Of a DNA stretch of 34,277 nucleotides, positions 1-5,752 are shown piece by piece. Position 1 is the first letter of the stretch; each line of letters begins with the position of its first letter. Source of the stretch: Acetobacter sp. (GTDB lineage: Bacteria > Pseudomonadota > Alphaproteobacteria > RF32 > CAG-239). The position numbers and the translations under genes are program-made. The stretch lies in assembly GCA_023665325.1 (NCBI GenBank), contig JAMPED010000005.1, positions 72,800 to 107,076 of the forward strand. Reading direction: 5' to 3'. The notes under the pieces were generated by a model, which was not told where the DNA came from, did not search any database, and worked only from the letters and a program-made list of their open reading frames with translations.

Positions 1-24
1 GTTAATAATGCATTGTTTTTAACG

Positions 25-53
25 ATAATTTAAGATGTTTGGTATGTATAAAT
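25..53. repeat. 29-bp direct repeat, copy 1
   Basis: This 29-bp stretch is identical to 677-705. The similarity extends to the left as a T-rich run (ttgttttta). Each copy lies just downstream of a minus-strand small ORF (92-568 and 747-1103), so it behaves like a 3' border of a repeated module. Its function is unknown. Confidence 0.75.
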
Positions 54-91
54 TAAAGAAAATGGCGAAGCAAAACACCCCACCAGAAATT

Positions 92-568
92 TTACTCTTC
101 CCAAATCGGCATTAAATCACCACTGTCTAAATCGGTGTTATAACCTTGAAATCCCTCTGTGTTTTGGATTACTCCCCCAACGGCTTGAATAACGATATTG
201 TATTTATGGCTTAAAGCTTCCAGTTCTTGACAAAAATCTTTGTATCTCTGCGGTATTTTATCACCATATTTACTAGAGGAGACATAGTAGGAATAATCGC
301 TGTAAAGTCGTTGTTTTGTTATTCTTCTCTTAAATTCTTTTGCAAAAATACCATGTTGTAACTCATCGTAAAAGCTAACTGCGGTATGACGCCCCCAACG
401 ACTATCCAGCAGGTCTCGTGTTTCTTCTGGAGTAAAATTAGCTATTTCCATAATCAATTTAGAAGCTTCATTCCATACTTTTTGAGTTTTTTGTTCACCC
501 ATTACAATACTCCTTGTAGTTCCCCAAAATCCCCATCCTTCATTTTGTGTTTCTAAAATTTCAGTCAT
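92..568 (-). CDS. Conserved phage/plasmid-type hypothetical protein (GFWGT...FLDSRxGRH family)
   Basis: A 158-aa protein. Residues about 11-70 carry GWGFWGTT, then VWNEASKLI and LLDSRWGRHTAVSFYDEL. This pattern resembles a conserved protein of unknown function often found on plasmids and phages of Alphaproteobacteria (GFWGT, FLDSRHGRHFAD). The C-terminal part (CQELEALSHKYNIVIQAVGG) resembles a separate small domain of similar elements, so this may be a two-part protein. There is no signal peptide or membrane segment. The start is ATG at 568, with AAAGGA ahead of it in leader repeat copy 1. It is the last complete gene of the element visible here. No biochemical function is known to me; family assignment is from remembered pattern only. 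Confidence 0.75.
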   Translation of the reverse strand: MTEILETQNEGWGFWGTTRSIVMGEQKTQKVWNEASKLIMEIANFTPEETRDLLDSRWGRHTAVSFYDELQHGIFAKEFKRRITKQRLYSDYSYYVSSSKYGDKIPQRYKDFCQELEALSHKYNIVIQAVGGVIQNTEGFQGYNTDLDSGDLMPIWEE

Positions 569-655
569 TTTTTAATCCTTTCTTTAAGTTTTTGCTTGGC
601 GACCATCACCTTGCTTACAAGACAATGAATGCTTGGATTTTTAAGGAAGTCCAGT
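569..655 (-). repeat. Leader repeat copy 1 (5' of ORF 92-568)
   Basis: Read on the minus strand it runs from ACTGGACTTC through CCAAGCATTCATTGTC and GGTCGCC to AAAGAAAGGATT just before the ATG. The core forms a 10-bp hairpin (arms 618-627 and 604-613, loop TAAG, three G-U pairs). It also contains a 13-codon micro-ORF (606-565, MVAKQKLKERIKK) whose TGA overlaps the gene start as ATGA. Similar copies lie at 1104-1191, 1789-1873, 2574-2642, 2984-3070 and 3528-3594. Confidence 0.8.
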
Positions 656-676
656 ATATAACATATTGTTTTTAAA

Positions 677-705
677 ATAATTTAAGATGTTTGGTATGTA
701 TAAAT
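677..705. repeat. 29-bp direct repeat, copy 2
   Basis: Identical to 25-53. It lies between the terminator of ORF 747-1103 and leader repeat copy 1. Confidence 0.75.
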
Positions 706-710
706 GGAAA

Positions 711-734
711 GAAAAACGGGGTATTTAACCCCGT
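711..734 (-). terminator. Intrinsic terminator of ORF 747-1103
   Basis: Stem ACGGGGT/ACCCCGT (716-722, 728-734) with loop ATTTA; on the minus strand it is followed by TTTTTC. It lies 13 bases beyond the stop of ORF 747-1103, so that small ORF ends its own transcript and the next module needs its own promoter or antitermination. Confidence 0.75.
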
Positions 735-746
735 CACATTTTACGA

Positions 747-1103
747 TTAAATCCCTAGAATTATACTTTCAGCTTTTTGTTTTAATTTATCTATATCTTC
801 TTTATAATTATTCCAAATTTTTATATTGTTAGCTAAATTTTTGGATCTATTATCGTAATAGATGCTTTGATATGCTAAATCTTTTTTGGTTTTCATAAAT
901 TCTGCGGGGATATCATAAATTTGTTTCCATTCAGTTTTATCAAAAAGCCATGCTTTGGCATATGATTGAAAATTAACATCATCTGCGTATATTTTTAGTT
1001 TTATTATTTTGCCTTGAATTTGATAGATAAAAATACAGTACGATGCCTGTGAGTTTGATCCAACAGTTTTTTCAATTACTTTAATTTCGTTATTTTTTGT
1101 CAT
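747..1103 (-). CDS. Hypothetical protein (element cargo)
   Basis: A 118-aa protein I do not recognise. It is lysine-rich and probably soluble, with an alternating hydrophobic N-terminal half (SYCIFIYQIQGKIIKLKIY) and a helical charged C-terminus. The start is ATG at 1103 with AAAGGATT 5-6 bases upstream inside leader repeat copy 2, and a clear terminator follows. It sits in a row of small single-gene modules at the tail of the mobile element. Confidence 0.65.
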   Translation of the reverse strand: MTKNNEIKVIEKTVGSNSQASYCIFIYQIQGKIIKLKIYADDVNFQSYAKAWLFDKTEWKQIYDIPAEFMKTKKDLAYQSIYYDNRSKNLANNIKIWNNYKEDIDKLKQKAESIILGI

Positions 1104-1191
1104 TTTTTAATCCTTTCTTTACGTTTTTGCTTTGGCGACCATCGCCTTGCTTACAAGACAATGAATGCTTGCTTTTCAAAGGAAGTCCAGT
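1104..1191 (-). repeat. Leader repeat copy 2 (5' of ORF 747-1103)
   Basis: Nearly identical to copy 1. The same 10-bp hairpin is present (arms 1154-1163 and 1140-1149) with one G-U pair of copy 1 replaced by G-C. The micro-ORF starting at 1142 shifts frame through one extra A and stops early (MVAKAKT), so it is not coupled to the gene as in copy 1. Confidence 0.8.
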
Positions 1192-1201
1192 CAATTCTGC
1201 A

Positions 1202-1384
1202 TTATTTTTTAATTATAAATAATTGAAAATAAACAATAATTATAAAACACGCAAATAACTCGGCAATTATTGCCCACACAAGCATTAAAACTTTTTTGTC
1301 GTACAATATACCGCTTGTATAATTATACTTATCCCAAAGAGTATTTGGCAGTTTTATGACTACCAAATACTGCGGATATACCAA
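1202..1384 (-). CDS. Possible small membrane protein or gene remnant
   Basis: A 60-aa open frame ending in one strong hydrophobic helix (VLMLVWAIIAELFACFIIIVYF). It has no ATG, only a TTG at 1384, and no Shine-Dalgarno sequence. The leader repeat is absent upstream; instead there is a CCAATT-CA-AATTGG inverted repeat at the start. A second short open frame (ATG near 1440, MADFMLSFAWNF...) runs into the same area in another frame, so this could be a frameshifted remnant. Low confidence that it is expressed. Confidence 0.25.
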   Translation of the reverse strand: MVYPQYLVVIKLPNTLWDKYNYTSGILYDKKVLMLVWAIIAELFACFIIIVYFQLFIIKK

Positions 1385-1442
1385 TTTGAATTGGAGTAAT
1401 TGTTAAAATTCCAAGCAAAACTCAGCATAAAATCAGCCATTG

Positions 1443-1589
1443 TCAAATTTTTTTGCTTTCGTGCTGAATGTAGCATTGAAACGCATAATCAAGCTCGGTT
1501 TTGAATTTTTTCTTAAATTCCTCAAGGGAGAGCACCAGATGTTCTCTGGTGCGCTTGTTGTCAACGATAATCTTCTTAGCTTTAGTCCA
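1443..1589 (-). CDS. Possible small ORF overlapping the end of ORF 1582-1788
   Basis: A 48-aa frame starting at ATG 1589, overlapping the stop of the upstream ORF by 8 bases, as in translational coupling. The sequence MWTKAKKIIVDNKRTREHL...EEFKKKFKTELDYAFQ looks like an amphipathic helical, basic protein. A weak GGAA lies ahead of the start. No family recognised. It may be a real small gene or chance. Confidence 0.4.
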   Translation of the reverse strand, partial: WTKAKKIIVDNKRTREHLVLSLEEFKKKFKTELDYAFQCYIQHESKKI

Positions 1590-1788
1590 CATCGAACCAT
1601 TCCATACAGGTCGCAAGCAAATGGTCATAATTACCGCTAGTTGCTTCTTTTCGGAAAGCTTCCCGTTCTTCGGGGGGTAATTTAGCACGTCGCATCGCTG
1701 TAAGGCATCTGCTAAGTATGCTAAATGCATTACCATCCAAACCGACTAATTGTACATGAATTTGGGGATATTTAACATTATTTGTCAT
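1582..1788 (-). CDS. Conserved small protein (VxLVGxDGNAFxIL family), function unknown
   Basis: A 68-aa protein. The segment VQLVGLDGNAFSILSRCLTAMRRAKL...EEREAFRKEATSGNYDHLLATCMEWFDVD matches a small protein recurrent in bacteria and phages (LVGxDGNAF, ATSGDYDHLL). I know of no function. I chose ATG at 1788 rather than an upstream in-frame TTG (1824), because AAAGGATTACAAAATG is the same ribosome-binding context used by neighbouring modules. It is preceded by leader repeat copy 3. Confidence 0.75.
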   Translation of the reverse strand: MTNNVKYPQIHVQLVGLDGNAFSILSRCLTAMRRAKLPPEEREAFRKEATSGNYDHLLATCMEWFDVD

Positions 1789-1873
1789 TTTGTAATCCTT
1801 TCTTTTAGTTTTATGCTTTGGCAACCTCCCGCCGCTATGACAATGAATGCTTGTAATAGAGGAGAAGTCCAGT
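1789..1873 (-). repeat. Leader repeat copy 3 (5' of ORF 1582-1788)
   Basis: Shares the ACTGGACTTC start, AAGCATTCATTGTC, GCCAAAGC and AAAGAAAGGATT blocks with copies 1 and 2. The middle is diverged (GGCGGGAGGTTGCC in place of GGTGATGGTCGCC), so both the hairpin and the micro-ORF start are lost. Confidence 0.7.
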
Positions 1874-1889
1874 TAATTATGCATTATTT

Positions 1890-2210
1890 TTATTTGTTTT
1901 CAGATAAATAGTCAGAAATACCAATATATCGTGGATAAGAACGTCCATCAGTTGAAACATAAATGGTTGGGTACTTATTACACTTAATTTCAATGACATA
2001 AAAAACATTTTCTGTATTAGTAGGAGTTTGGAAATCTTCATAAAAGTCTAAAAAATTATTTGCAAATTTTTCATACTCTTTAATTGACAATTCGAAAGTT
2101 TTTATAATTGTAATATTTTTTATTTTATTACAAAAGTTTTCTTTTTCCTTGATAAGTGTTTTTAAATTTATTGGCGCTGCAGTCATAAATACATTTGAAA
2201 TTTTTTTCAT
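1890..2210 (-). CDS. Hypothetical protein, paralogue of ORF 2657-2983
   Basis: A 106-aa protein. The C-terminal 35 residues (FYVIEIKCNKYPTIYVSTDGRSYPRYIGI) align with LVIELTCQTLLPLYVNPEGFSYCRYLGV of ORF 2657-2983, giving a shared motif: VIE, then YV, (D/E)G, SY and RY(I/L)G. This resembles small phage-borne proteins with a LYVxxEGYxYARY ending (possibly DUF6329), which is a tentative match. The N-terminal halves have diverged. The start is ATG at 2210 with AAGGAT 6 bases ahead. Unlike most neighbours it has no full leader repeat; only 33 bases separate it from ORF 2244-2573. Confidence 0.65.
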   Translation of the reverse strand: MKKISNVFMTAAPINLKTLIKEKENFCNKIKNITIIKTFELSIKEYEKFANNFLDFYEDFQTPTNTENVFYVIEIKCNKYPTIYVSTDGRSYPRYIGISDYLSENK

Positions 2211-2243
2211 TGTAAAATCCTTATTTTATTGTGCTAATTTTAT

Positions 2244-2573
2244 TTAACACTGACTTTGTAGGGGATTTGTATCTTGTGGAACATACATTAAGCTACCACC
2301 TTCATCCAAATTCATAGTGCAAAATAAAATTTCAAAGTTGTACTTATAAAGTTCTGAAGCTATGCGAACAAATTCTAGTGCAAGTTCATCTTGTCTATTT
2401 TGAGCTATTTTTCCTTTAGAATCTTGATACGTAACGTCTAATGGTTTATATCCGTAAAAGTTCTCGCCATTTTTTAAGACCATAGCTTCCACTGTAGCGT
2501 GATGCTCATTTAGAGGGGCTAGTGCAGCTTTAATAATTTTAAGCTGTTCATCTTCGACTTTTTTGTTAAACAT
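2244..2573 (-). CDS. Hypothetical protein (element cargo)
   Basis: A 109-aa soluble acidic protein that I do not recognise. The ATG at 2573 (MFNKKVEDEQL) is preferred over an upstream non-ATG start at 2594, because AAAGGA lies 8 bases ahead. Leader repeat copy 4 precedes it. Likely co-transcribed with ORF 1890-2210 just downstream. Confidence 0.6.
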   Translation of the reverse strand: MFNKKVEDEQLKIIKAALAPLNEHHATVEAMVLKNGENFYGYKPLDVTYQDSKGKIAQNRQDELALEFVRIASELYKYNFEILFCTMNLDEGGSLMYVPQDTNPLQSQC

Positions 2574-2642
2574 AGTTATTTTCCTTTCAAACATTAATTT
2601 CGTTACAGTCGATGTTTGCTTGGAAAAACGAAGAAGTCCAGT
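2574..2642 (-). repeat. Leader repeat copy 4 (diverged)
   Basis: Keeps ACTGGACTTC and CCAAGCAAACAT but lacks the GGTCGCC block. An alternative stem AAACAT/ATGTTT can form in the same place. The CCAAGCAAACAT variant is shared with the related stretch at about 12077-12129. Confidence 0.6.
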
Positions 2643-2656
2643 TAATTATCAACTAT

Positions 2657-2983
2657 TTAGGCTAAATAGCTCTCTTCAACATTAACACCAAGATAACGAC
2701 AATAACTAAATCCCTCTGGATTAACGTATAAAGGTAAAAGAGTTTGACAAGTCAATTCAATAACTAAAGTTTCTCCATTCGCATCACAGCCACCTTTGCC
2801 TGTTAAAAAATCATAGTCATTAGCGACTGGATTGGCGCAAATTTCTTGATATTGCTCTAAATTTATTTCAATCGTTTCCAATATCTTAGCTGTTTTTACT
2901 CGTTCGGGATAAAATTTACTTAAAAAAATTACTTCCCCTAAGTTATGTGGCTTTCTTACCAGATATGTTTTAACTGTTCTCAT
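2657..2983 (-). CDS. Hypothetical protein, paralogue of ORF 1890-2210
   Basis: A 108-aa protein with the same C-terminal motif as ORF 1890-2210 (VIEL...LYVNPEGFSYCRYLGV). The N-terminus MRTVKTYLVRKPHNLGEVIFL is different. The start is ATG at 2983, overlapped as ATGA by the stop of a 13-codon micro-ORF in leader repeat copy 5, so translation could be coupled. Possibly DUF6329-like; function unknown. Two copies in one element suggest duplication followed by N-terminal divergence. Confidence 0.65.
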   Translation of the reverse strand: MRTVKTYLVRKPHNLGEVIFLSKFYPERVKTAKILETIEINLEQYQEICANPVANDYDFLTGKGGCDANGETLVIELTCQTLLPLYVNPEGFSYCRYLGVNVEESYLA

Positions 2984-3070
2984 TTGTAAATCCTTTCTTT
3001 TAGTTTTGCTATGGCGACCATTGCCTTACTTACAATGCTATGAATGCTTGGAAAAACAAAGAAGTCCAGT
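2984..3070 (-). repeat. Leader repeat copy 5 (5' of ORF 2657-2983)
   Basis: Full-length copy. It contains the micro-ORF 3021-2980 (MVAIAKLKERIYK) whose TGA overlaps the gene ATG, as in copy 1. The hairpin is remodelled (CATTG/CAATG stem) rather than identical. Confidence 0.75.
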
Positions 3071-3080
3071 TAATTTTATA

Positions 3081-3527
3081 TTATTTTTTGTTTATTTTCA
3101 TATAATTAACATAATCATCTATTGTATAATCTCGAGTTTTTTTCATATTCTCTAAATAGTCATCTGAATAAATTGATTTAAGAAAATTTAACTTATTTAA
3201 TTTCCGGCGAATTTCATAAGAAGTTGGGCAATCAGGAACATTCACTACTGTTTCCGTGAGTAAATTAACGACTTCAAGCTCGTGACATTCAAATGAATGT
3301 GATGGTGTTTCAGGACAAGAAGTCCAATTATTTGCAGATACTGAACGCACAAAAGTGGCATATAATAAATCTGTAGTTACCCATATGGTAGAAGATTTAT
3401 TTAGTCCAAGACTAACAATAACCTCTATATCATCAGGTTCATCGCCACCATCATAATAGCACACATAATCCGTTTCTATGGAAAGATATTGTTGCGTTTT
3501 TTTATGTCGTAGAGCATACACATTCAT
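3081..3527 (-). CDS. Hypothetical protein (element cargo)
   Basis: A 148-aa acidic protein starting MNVYALRHKKTQQYLSIETDY. The opening (YALRHKKTxxYL) resembles small phage-borne proteins but I cannot name a family. No membrane segment or signal peptide. ATG at 3527 has AAGGA 7 bases upstream. It is preceded by leader repeat copy 6 and directly follows the methyltransferase gene. Confidence 0.65.
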   Translation of the reverse strand: MNVYALRHKKTQQYLSIETDYVCYYDGGDEPDDIEVIVSLGLNKSSTIWVTTDLLYATFVRSVSANNWTSCPETPSHSFECHELEVVNLLTETVVNVPDCPTSYEIRRKLNKLNFLKSIYSDDYLENMKKTRDYTIDDYVNYMKINKK

Positions 3528-3594
3528 TCTAAATTCCTTTTTTTAACTGTCATTACAGATATAATGAATGCTTGGATTTTCTTAATTATCCAGT
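3528..3594 (-). repeat. Leader repeat copy 6 (overlaps methyltransferase stop)
   Basis: Begins inside the last codons of the methyltransferase gene (TTGACTGGATAA, where TAA is its stop). It keeps CCAAGCATTCATT and has a TCATTA/TAATGA hairpin in place of the copy 1 stem. Its first 30 bases resemble the stretch at 12077-12129, inside the 52-aa ORF ahead of the DUF2924 gene. Confidence 0.65.
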
Positions 3595-4842
3595 CAATTC
3601 GACATCCAAATCCGAACTTTCTACATTATTATAAATCAGTTCGGCTTTTTTGCCGGTATATTCCTCCCAACGCTTAACAATAACGTCGCAAAACTTCGGG
3701 TCTAGCTCCACTAAACGAGCTTTACGTCCGGTCTTTTCGGCAGCGATAAGCGTTGAACCAGAGCCGCCAAAACCATCAAGTATAACATCACCAACACAAG
3801 AACTGTTGTTAATAGCACGCTCTACCAATTCCACAGGTTTCATCGTGGGATGGAGGTCGTTGCGCACGGGCTTGTTGTATTCCCAAACATCAGATTGGTC
3901 TCTGTCACCACACCAATAGCGTTTCTGCTTAGCATTCCAACCATAAAGAATAGGCTCGTACTGGCGTTGATAATCTGCACGACCAAGGGTAAAGGTGTTC
4001 TTAGCCCAAATGATAAAGGTTGACCATTTACCGCCAGCTGCCACAAATGCCGAATATAGGGTATGCAATTCAGAAGAACTCATACAAATATATGCTGCAC
4101 CGCTACAAAACATTAACAGATTAGAAAGACTATCGGTTAAAAACTGTGCAAAGCCATCGCCGAGATTATCATTCATAATTTTGCGTCCACCGAGTGTTCC
4201 GGCATGATAACGCAGACTGTCTTTCATCGAAGCACCATAGTTCACATTATACGGTGGATCGGTAAAAATCATTGTCGCAACATCATCTTGCATCAATTTT
4301 TTGACATCATCATAAAGCGTGCTGTCGCCGCATAAAAGCCGATGTTCGCCTAAAACCCAGATATCTCCAGCTTTGGTTATCGCTTCTACAGGCACTTCTG
4401 GCACTTCGTCTTCATCGGTTTGAGCCTCTGTTTCTGGTTCGCCAAACTGTTCAAACTCCTTTAACTCGTCTAATGAAAAGCCGAGGAGGTCTAGGTTGAA
4501 GTCCATCTCGTCAAGCTCTTTCATTTCAATGGCAAGCATTTCCTCGTCCCAACCGGCATTAAGCGCAATTTTATTGTCGGCAATAACAAGAGCCCGCCGT
4601 TGTGTTTCTGTCAGATGGGGCAAGCGCACGACCGGAACTTCTTTCAGTCCCATTCGCTGAGCAGCCAACAAACGACCATGTCCAGCAATAATAACATCAT
4701 CAGCACCAATGAGAATTGGGTTTGTAAAACCAAATTCTTTAATGCTGGCCACGATTTGCGCCACTTGCTCGTCATTATGTGTACGCGAATTGCGCGCATA
4801 AGGGATAAGCTTTTCGGTTGGAAAGTCTTGAATGAATTCCAT
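3586..4842 (-). CDS. ParB-domain / N6-adenine (or N4-cytosine) DNA methyltransferase
   Basis: A 418-aa orphan DNA methyltransferase. Residues about 5-90 form a ParB/Srx-like domain (LIPYARNSRTHNDEQV, NPILIGADDVIIAGHGRLLAAQRMGL). The rest is a SAM-dependent methyltransferase with TDPPYNVNYG (DPPY at 195-198), HPTMKP (331-336) and the SAM-binding FGGSGST (358-364), in the beta-class order (catalytic motif before the SAM motif), ending in ELDPKFCDVIVKRWEEYTG. This fusion is common in prophages and normally has no partner restriction enzyme; none is seen here. ATG at 4842 is chosen over a TTG at 4854 because GGAG lies 6 bases ahead. That SD sits in a CTCCAA/TTGGAG hairpin. It lies downstream of the Mom-like gene and SAM synthetase, which suggests a joint DNA-modification role. 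Confidence 0.93.
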   Translation of the reverse strand: MEFIQDFPTEKLIPYARNSRTHNDEQVAQIVASIKEFGFTNPILIGADDVIIAGHGRLLAAQRMGLKEVPVVRLPHLTETQRRALVIADNKIALNAGWDEEMLAIEMKELDEMDFNLDLLGFSLDELKEFEQFGEPETEAQTDEDEVPEVPVEAITKAGDIWVLGEHRLLCGDSTLYDDVKKLMQDDVATMIFTDPPYNVNYGASMKDSLRYHAGTLGGRKIMNDNLGDGFAQFLTDSLSNLLMFCSGAAYICMSSSELHTLYSAFVAAGGKWSTFIIWAKNTFTLGRADYQRQYEPILYGWNAKQKRYWCGDRDQSDVWEYNKPVRNDLHPTMKPVELVERAINNSSCVGDVILDGFGGSGSTLIAAEKTGRKARLVELDPKFCDVIVKRWEEYTGKKAELIYNNVESSDLDVELTG

Positions 4843-4848
4843 TATATT

Positions 4849-4862
4849 CTCCAAAATTGGAG
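4849..4862 (-). promoter_or_regulatory. SD-containing hairpin ahead of methyltransferase
   Basis: CTCCAA/TTGGAG inverted repeat with a 2-base spacer. The 3' arm on the minus strand contains the GGAG ribosome-binding site, so folding would hide it. Confidence 0.5.
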
Positions 4863-4881
4863 CGAACAGAAGGAACTGCCC

Positions 4882-5550
4882 CTACATCTCTTGCTTGGAA
4901 CGCAAGCGTGTTTCTCTTAACACTTTGTCCGCAATTTTCTTATTTAATACATATAAAAAACGGTGCTGTTTTGCACCGCTAGTCTTTTTGCAAATATGTT
5001 CAATATTAGGATAAATATTCTGCAACACAGACATTTTACGTGTTTTATGTCGGTGCCAGATAGTTATGGGATGAATTCGTTCTCCCGAGGGTAATTTGTA
5101 AAAATCCACATATATATACCCCAAATAAATAGCATTACTCGCTTTATAAATTATACCTTTATTTCCAACACTCTCATCGGCATAAGTTATTACAAATTTG
5201 ATATGTGGCATTGTTTGCTTAATAAACGATAAAAGTAATGATATTACTTGAGTTTCACTATTTTTGGGTAATTCATCAGACAACCACATACGATCAAATT
5301 CACAATAATTTTTGGGCGTAATATATATAGATATATTTTTTTTGCACAGAGGGCGAATACCATATCCTAATTGCAAATATCCGTTTCCATTATTTATTTT
5401 AAATGAAAGAAAACGATTTCGAGTACATTTATGTGAATAGTGTTGTTCCTTGATAACGGTATCGGCTTCTTTTGAAGAACAGATTTGCAAGGAAATATGC
5501 CCGTTTGTAATCCCTATAACATTTTCTCCATCTTTTAATAATTTTTTCAT
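4882..5550 (-). CDS. Mom-like DNA modification protein (GNAT-fold type)
   Basis: A 222-aa protein with the block pattern of the phage Mu Mom family: HYSH (37-40), FDRMWLSDELPKNSET (85-100) and YADESVGNKGIIYKASNAIYLG (123-144). Family knowledge: Mu Mom converts adenine in DNA to a carbamoylmethyl-type derivative and protects phage DNA from restriction; it has a GNAT-like fold. Length is close to Mu Mom (about 240 aa). The C-terminal 60 residues are basic (WHRHKTRK, RLRSKQ), as expected for DNA contact. It sits between a SAM synthetase and an adenine methyltransferase. In Mu, mom expression depends on Dam methylation, so a methyltransferase partner here is suggestive. The ATG at 5550 has only a weak SD. 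The family call is by motif memory, not by search. Confidence 0.75.
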   Translation of the reverse strand: MKKLLKDGENVIGITNGHISLQICSSKEADTVIKEQHYSHKCTRNRFLSFKINNGNGYLQLGYGIRPLCKKNISIYITPKNYCEFDRMWLSDELPKNSETQVISLLLSFIKQTMPHIKFVITYADESVGNKGIIYKASNAIYLGYIYVDFYKLPSGERIHPITIWHRHKTRKMSVLQNIYPNIEHICKKTSGAKQHRFLYVLNKKIADKVLRETRLRSKQEM

Positions 5551-5609
5551 TAAATTGCAAATACCTATAAATTTAAGAGTGACCAGCCAAAATTAAAGCC
5601 GACCAGCCG

Positions 5610-5659
5610 AGCAAAAACAAAAATCTCTAAAAAGCTTATCTACAAAGGCTTTCAGAGAT
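5610..5659 (-). terminator. Terminator-like hairpin between SAM synthetase and Mom-like gene
   Basis: Paired arms ATCTCT/AGAGAT and AAAGC/GCTTT (5623-5659), followed on the minus strand by TTTTTGTTTTTG. It would end or attenuate the SAM synthetase transcript before the Mom-like gene. Confidence 0.6.
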
Positions 5660-5752
5660 ATGGCGACCAGTAAACAAAAAGCTGTTTCGCTAGAATTATG
5701 GTGCGGCTTGCGTCCCCGCATACGGCCCGGAGCGAGGAAGGACCCGCTCGCC
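5660..5752. other. GC-rich intergenic segment
   Basis: Much more GC-rich than its surroundings, with two potential hairpins (TGCGG/CCGCA and GGCGAG/CTCGC). The trinucleotide-rich motif GACCAG recurs at 5581, 5601 and 5664. No convincing gene in any frame, although open frames exist on both strands. Could be a structured RNA or inserted repeat. Confidence 0.4.

Noticed and set aside
1440..1640. Plus-strand 66-aa frame
   Set aside because: Antisense to two minus-strand ORFs, one with a recognised conserved pattern; no SD.
3650..4920. Plus-strand and alternate minus-strand frames across the methyltransferase
   Set aside because: They are shadows of a clearly recognised methyltransferase gene.
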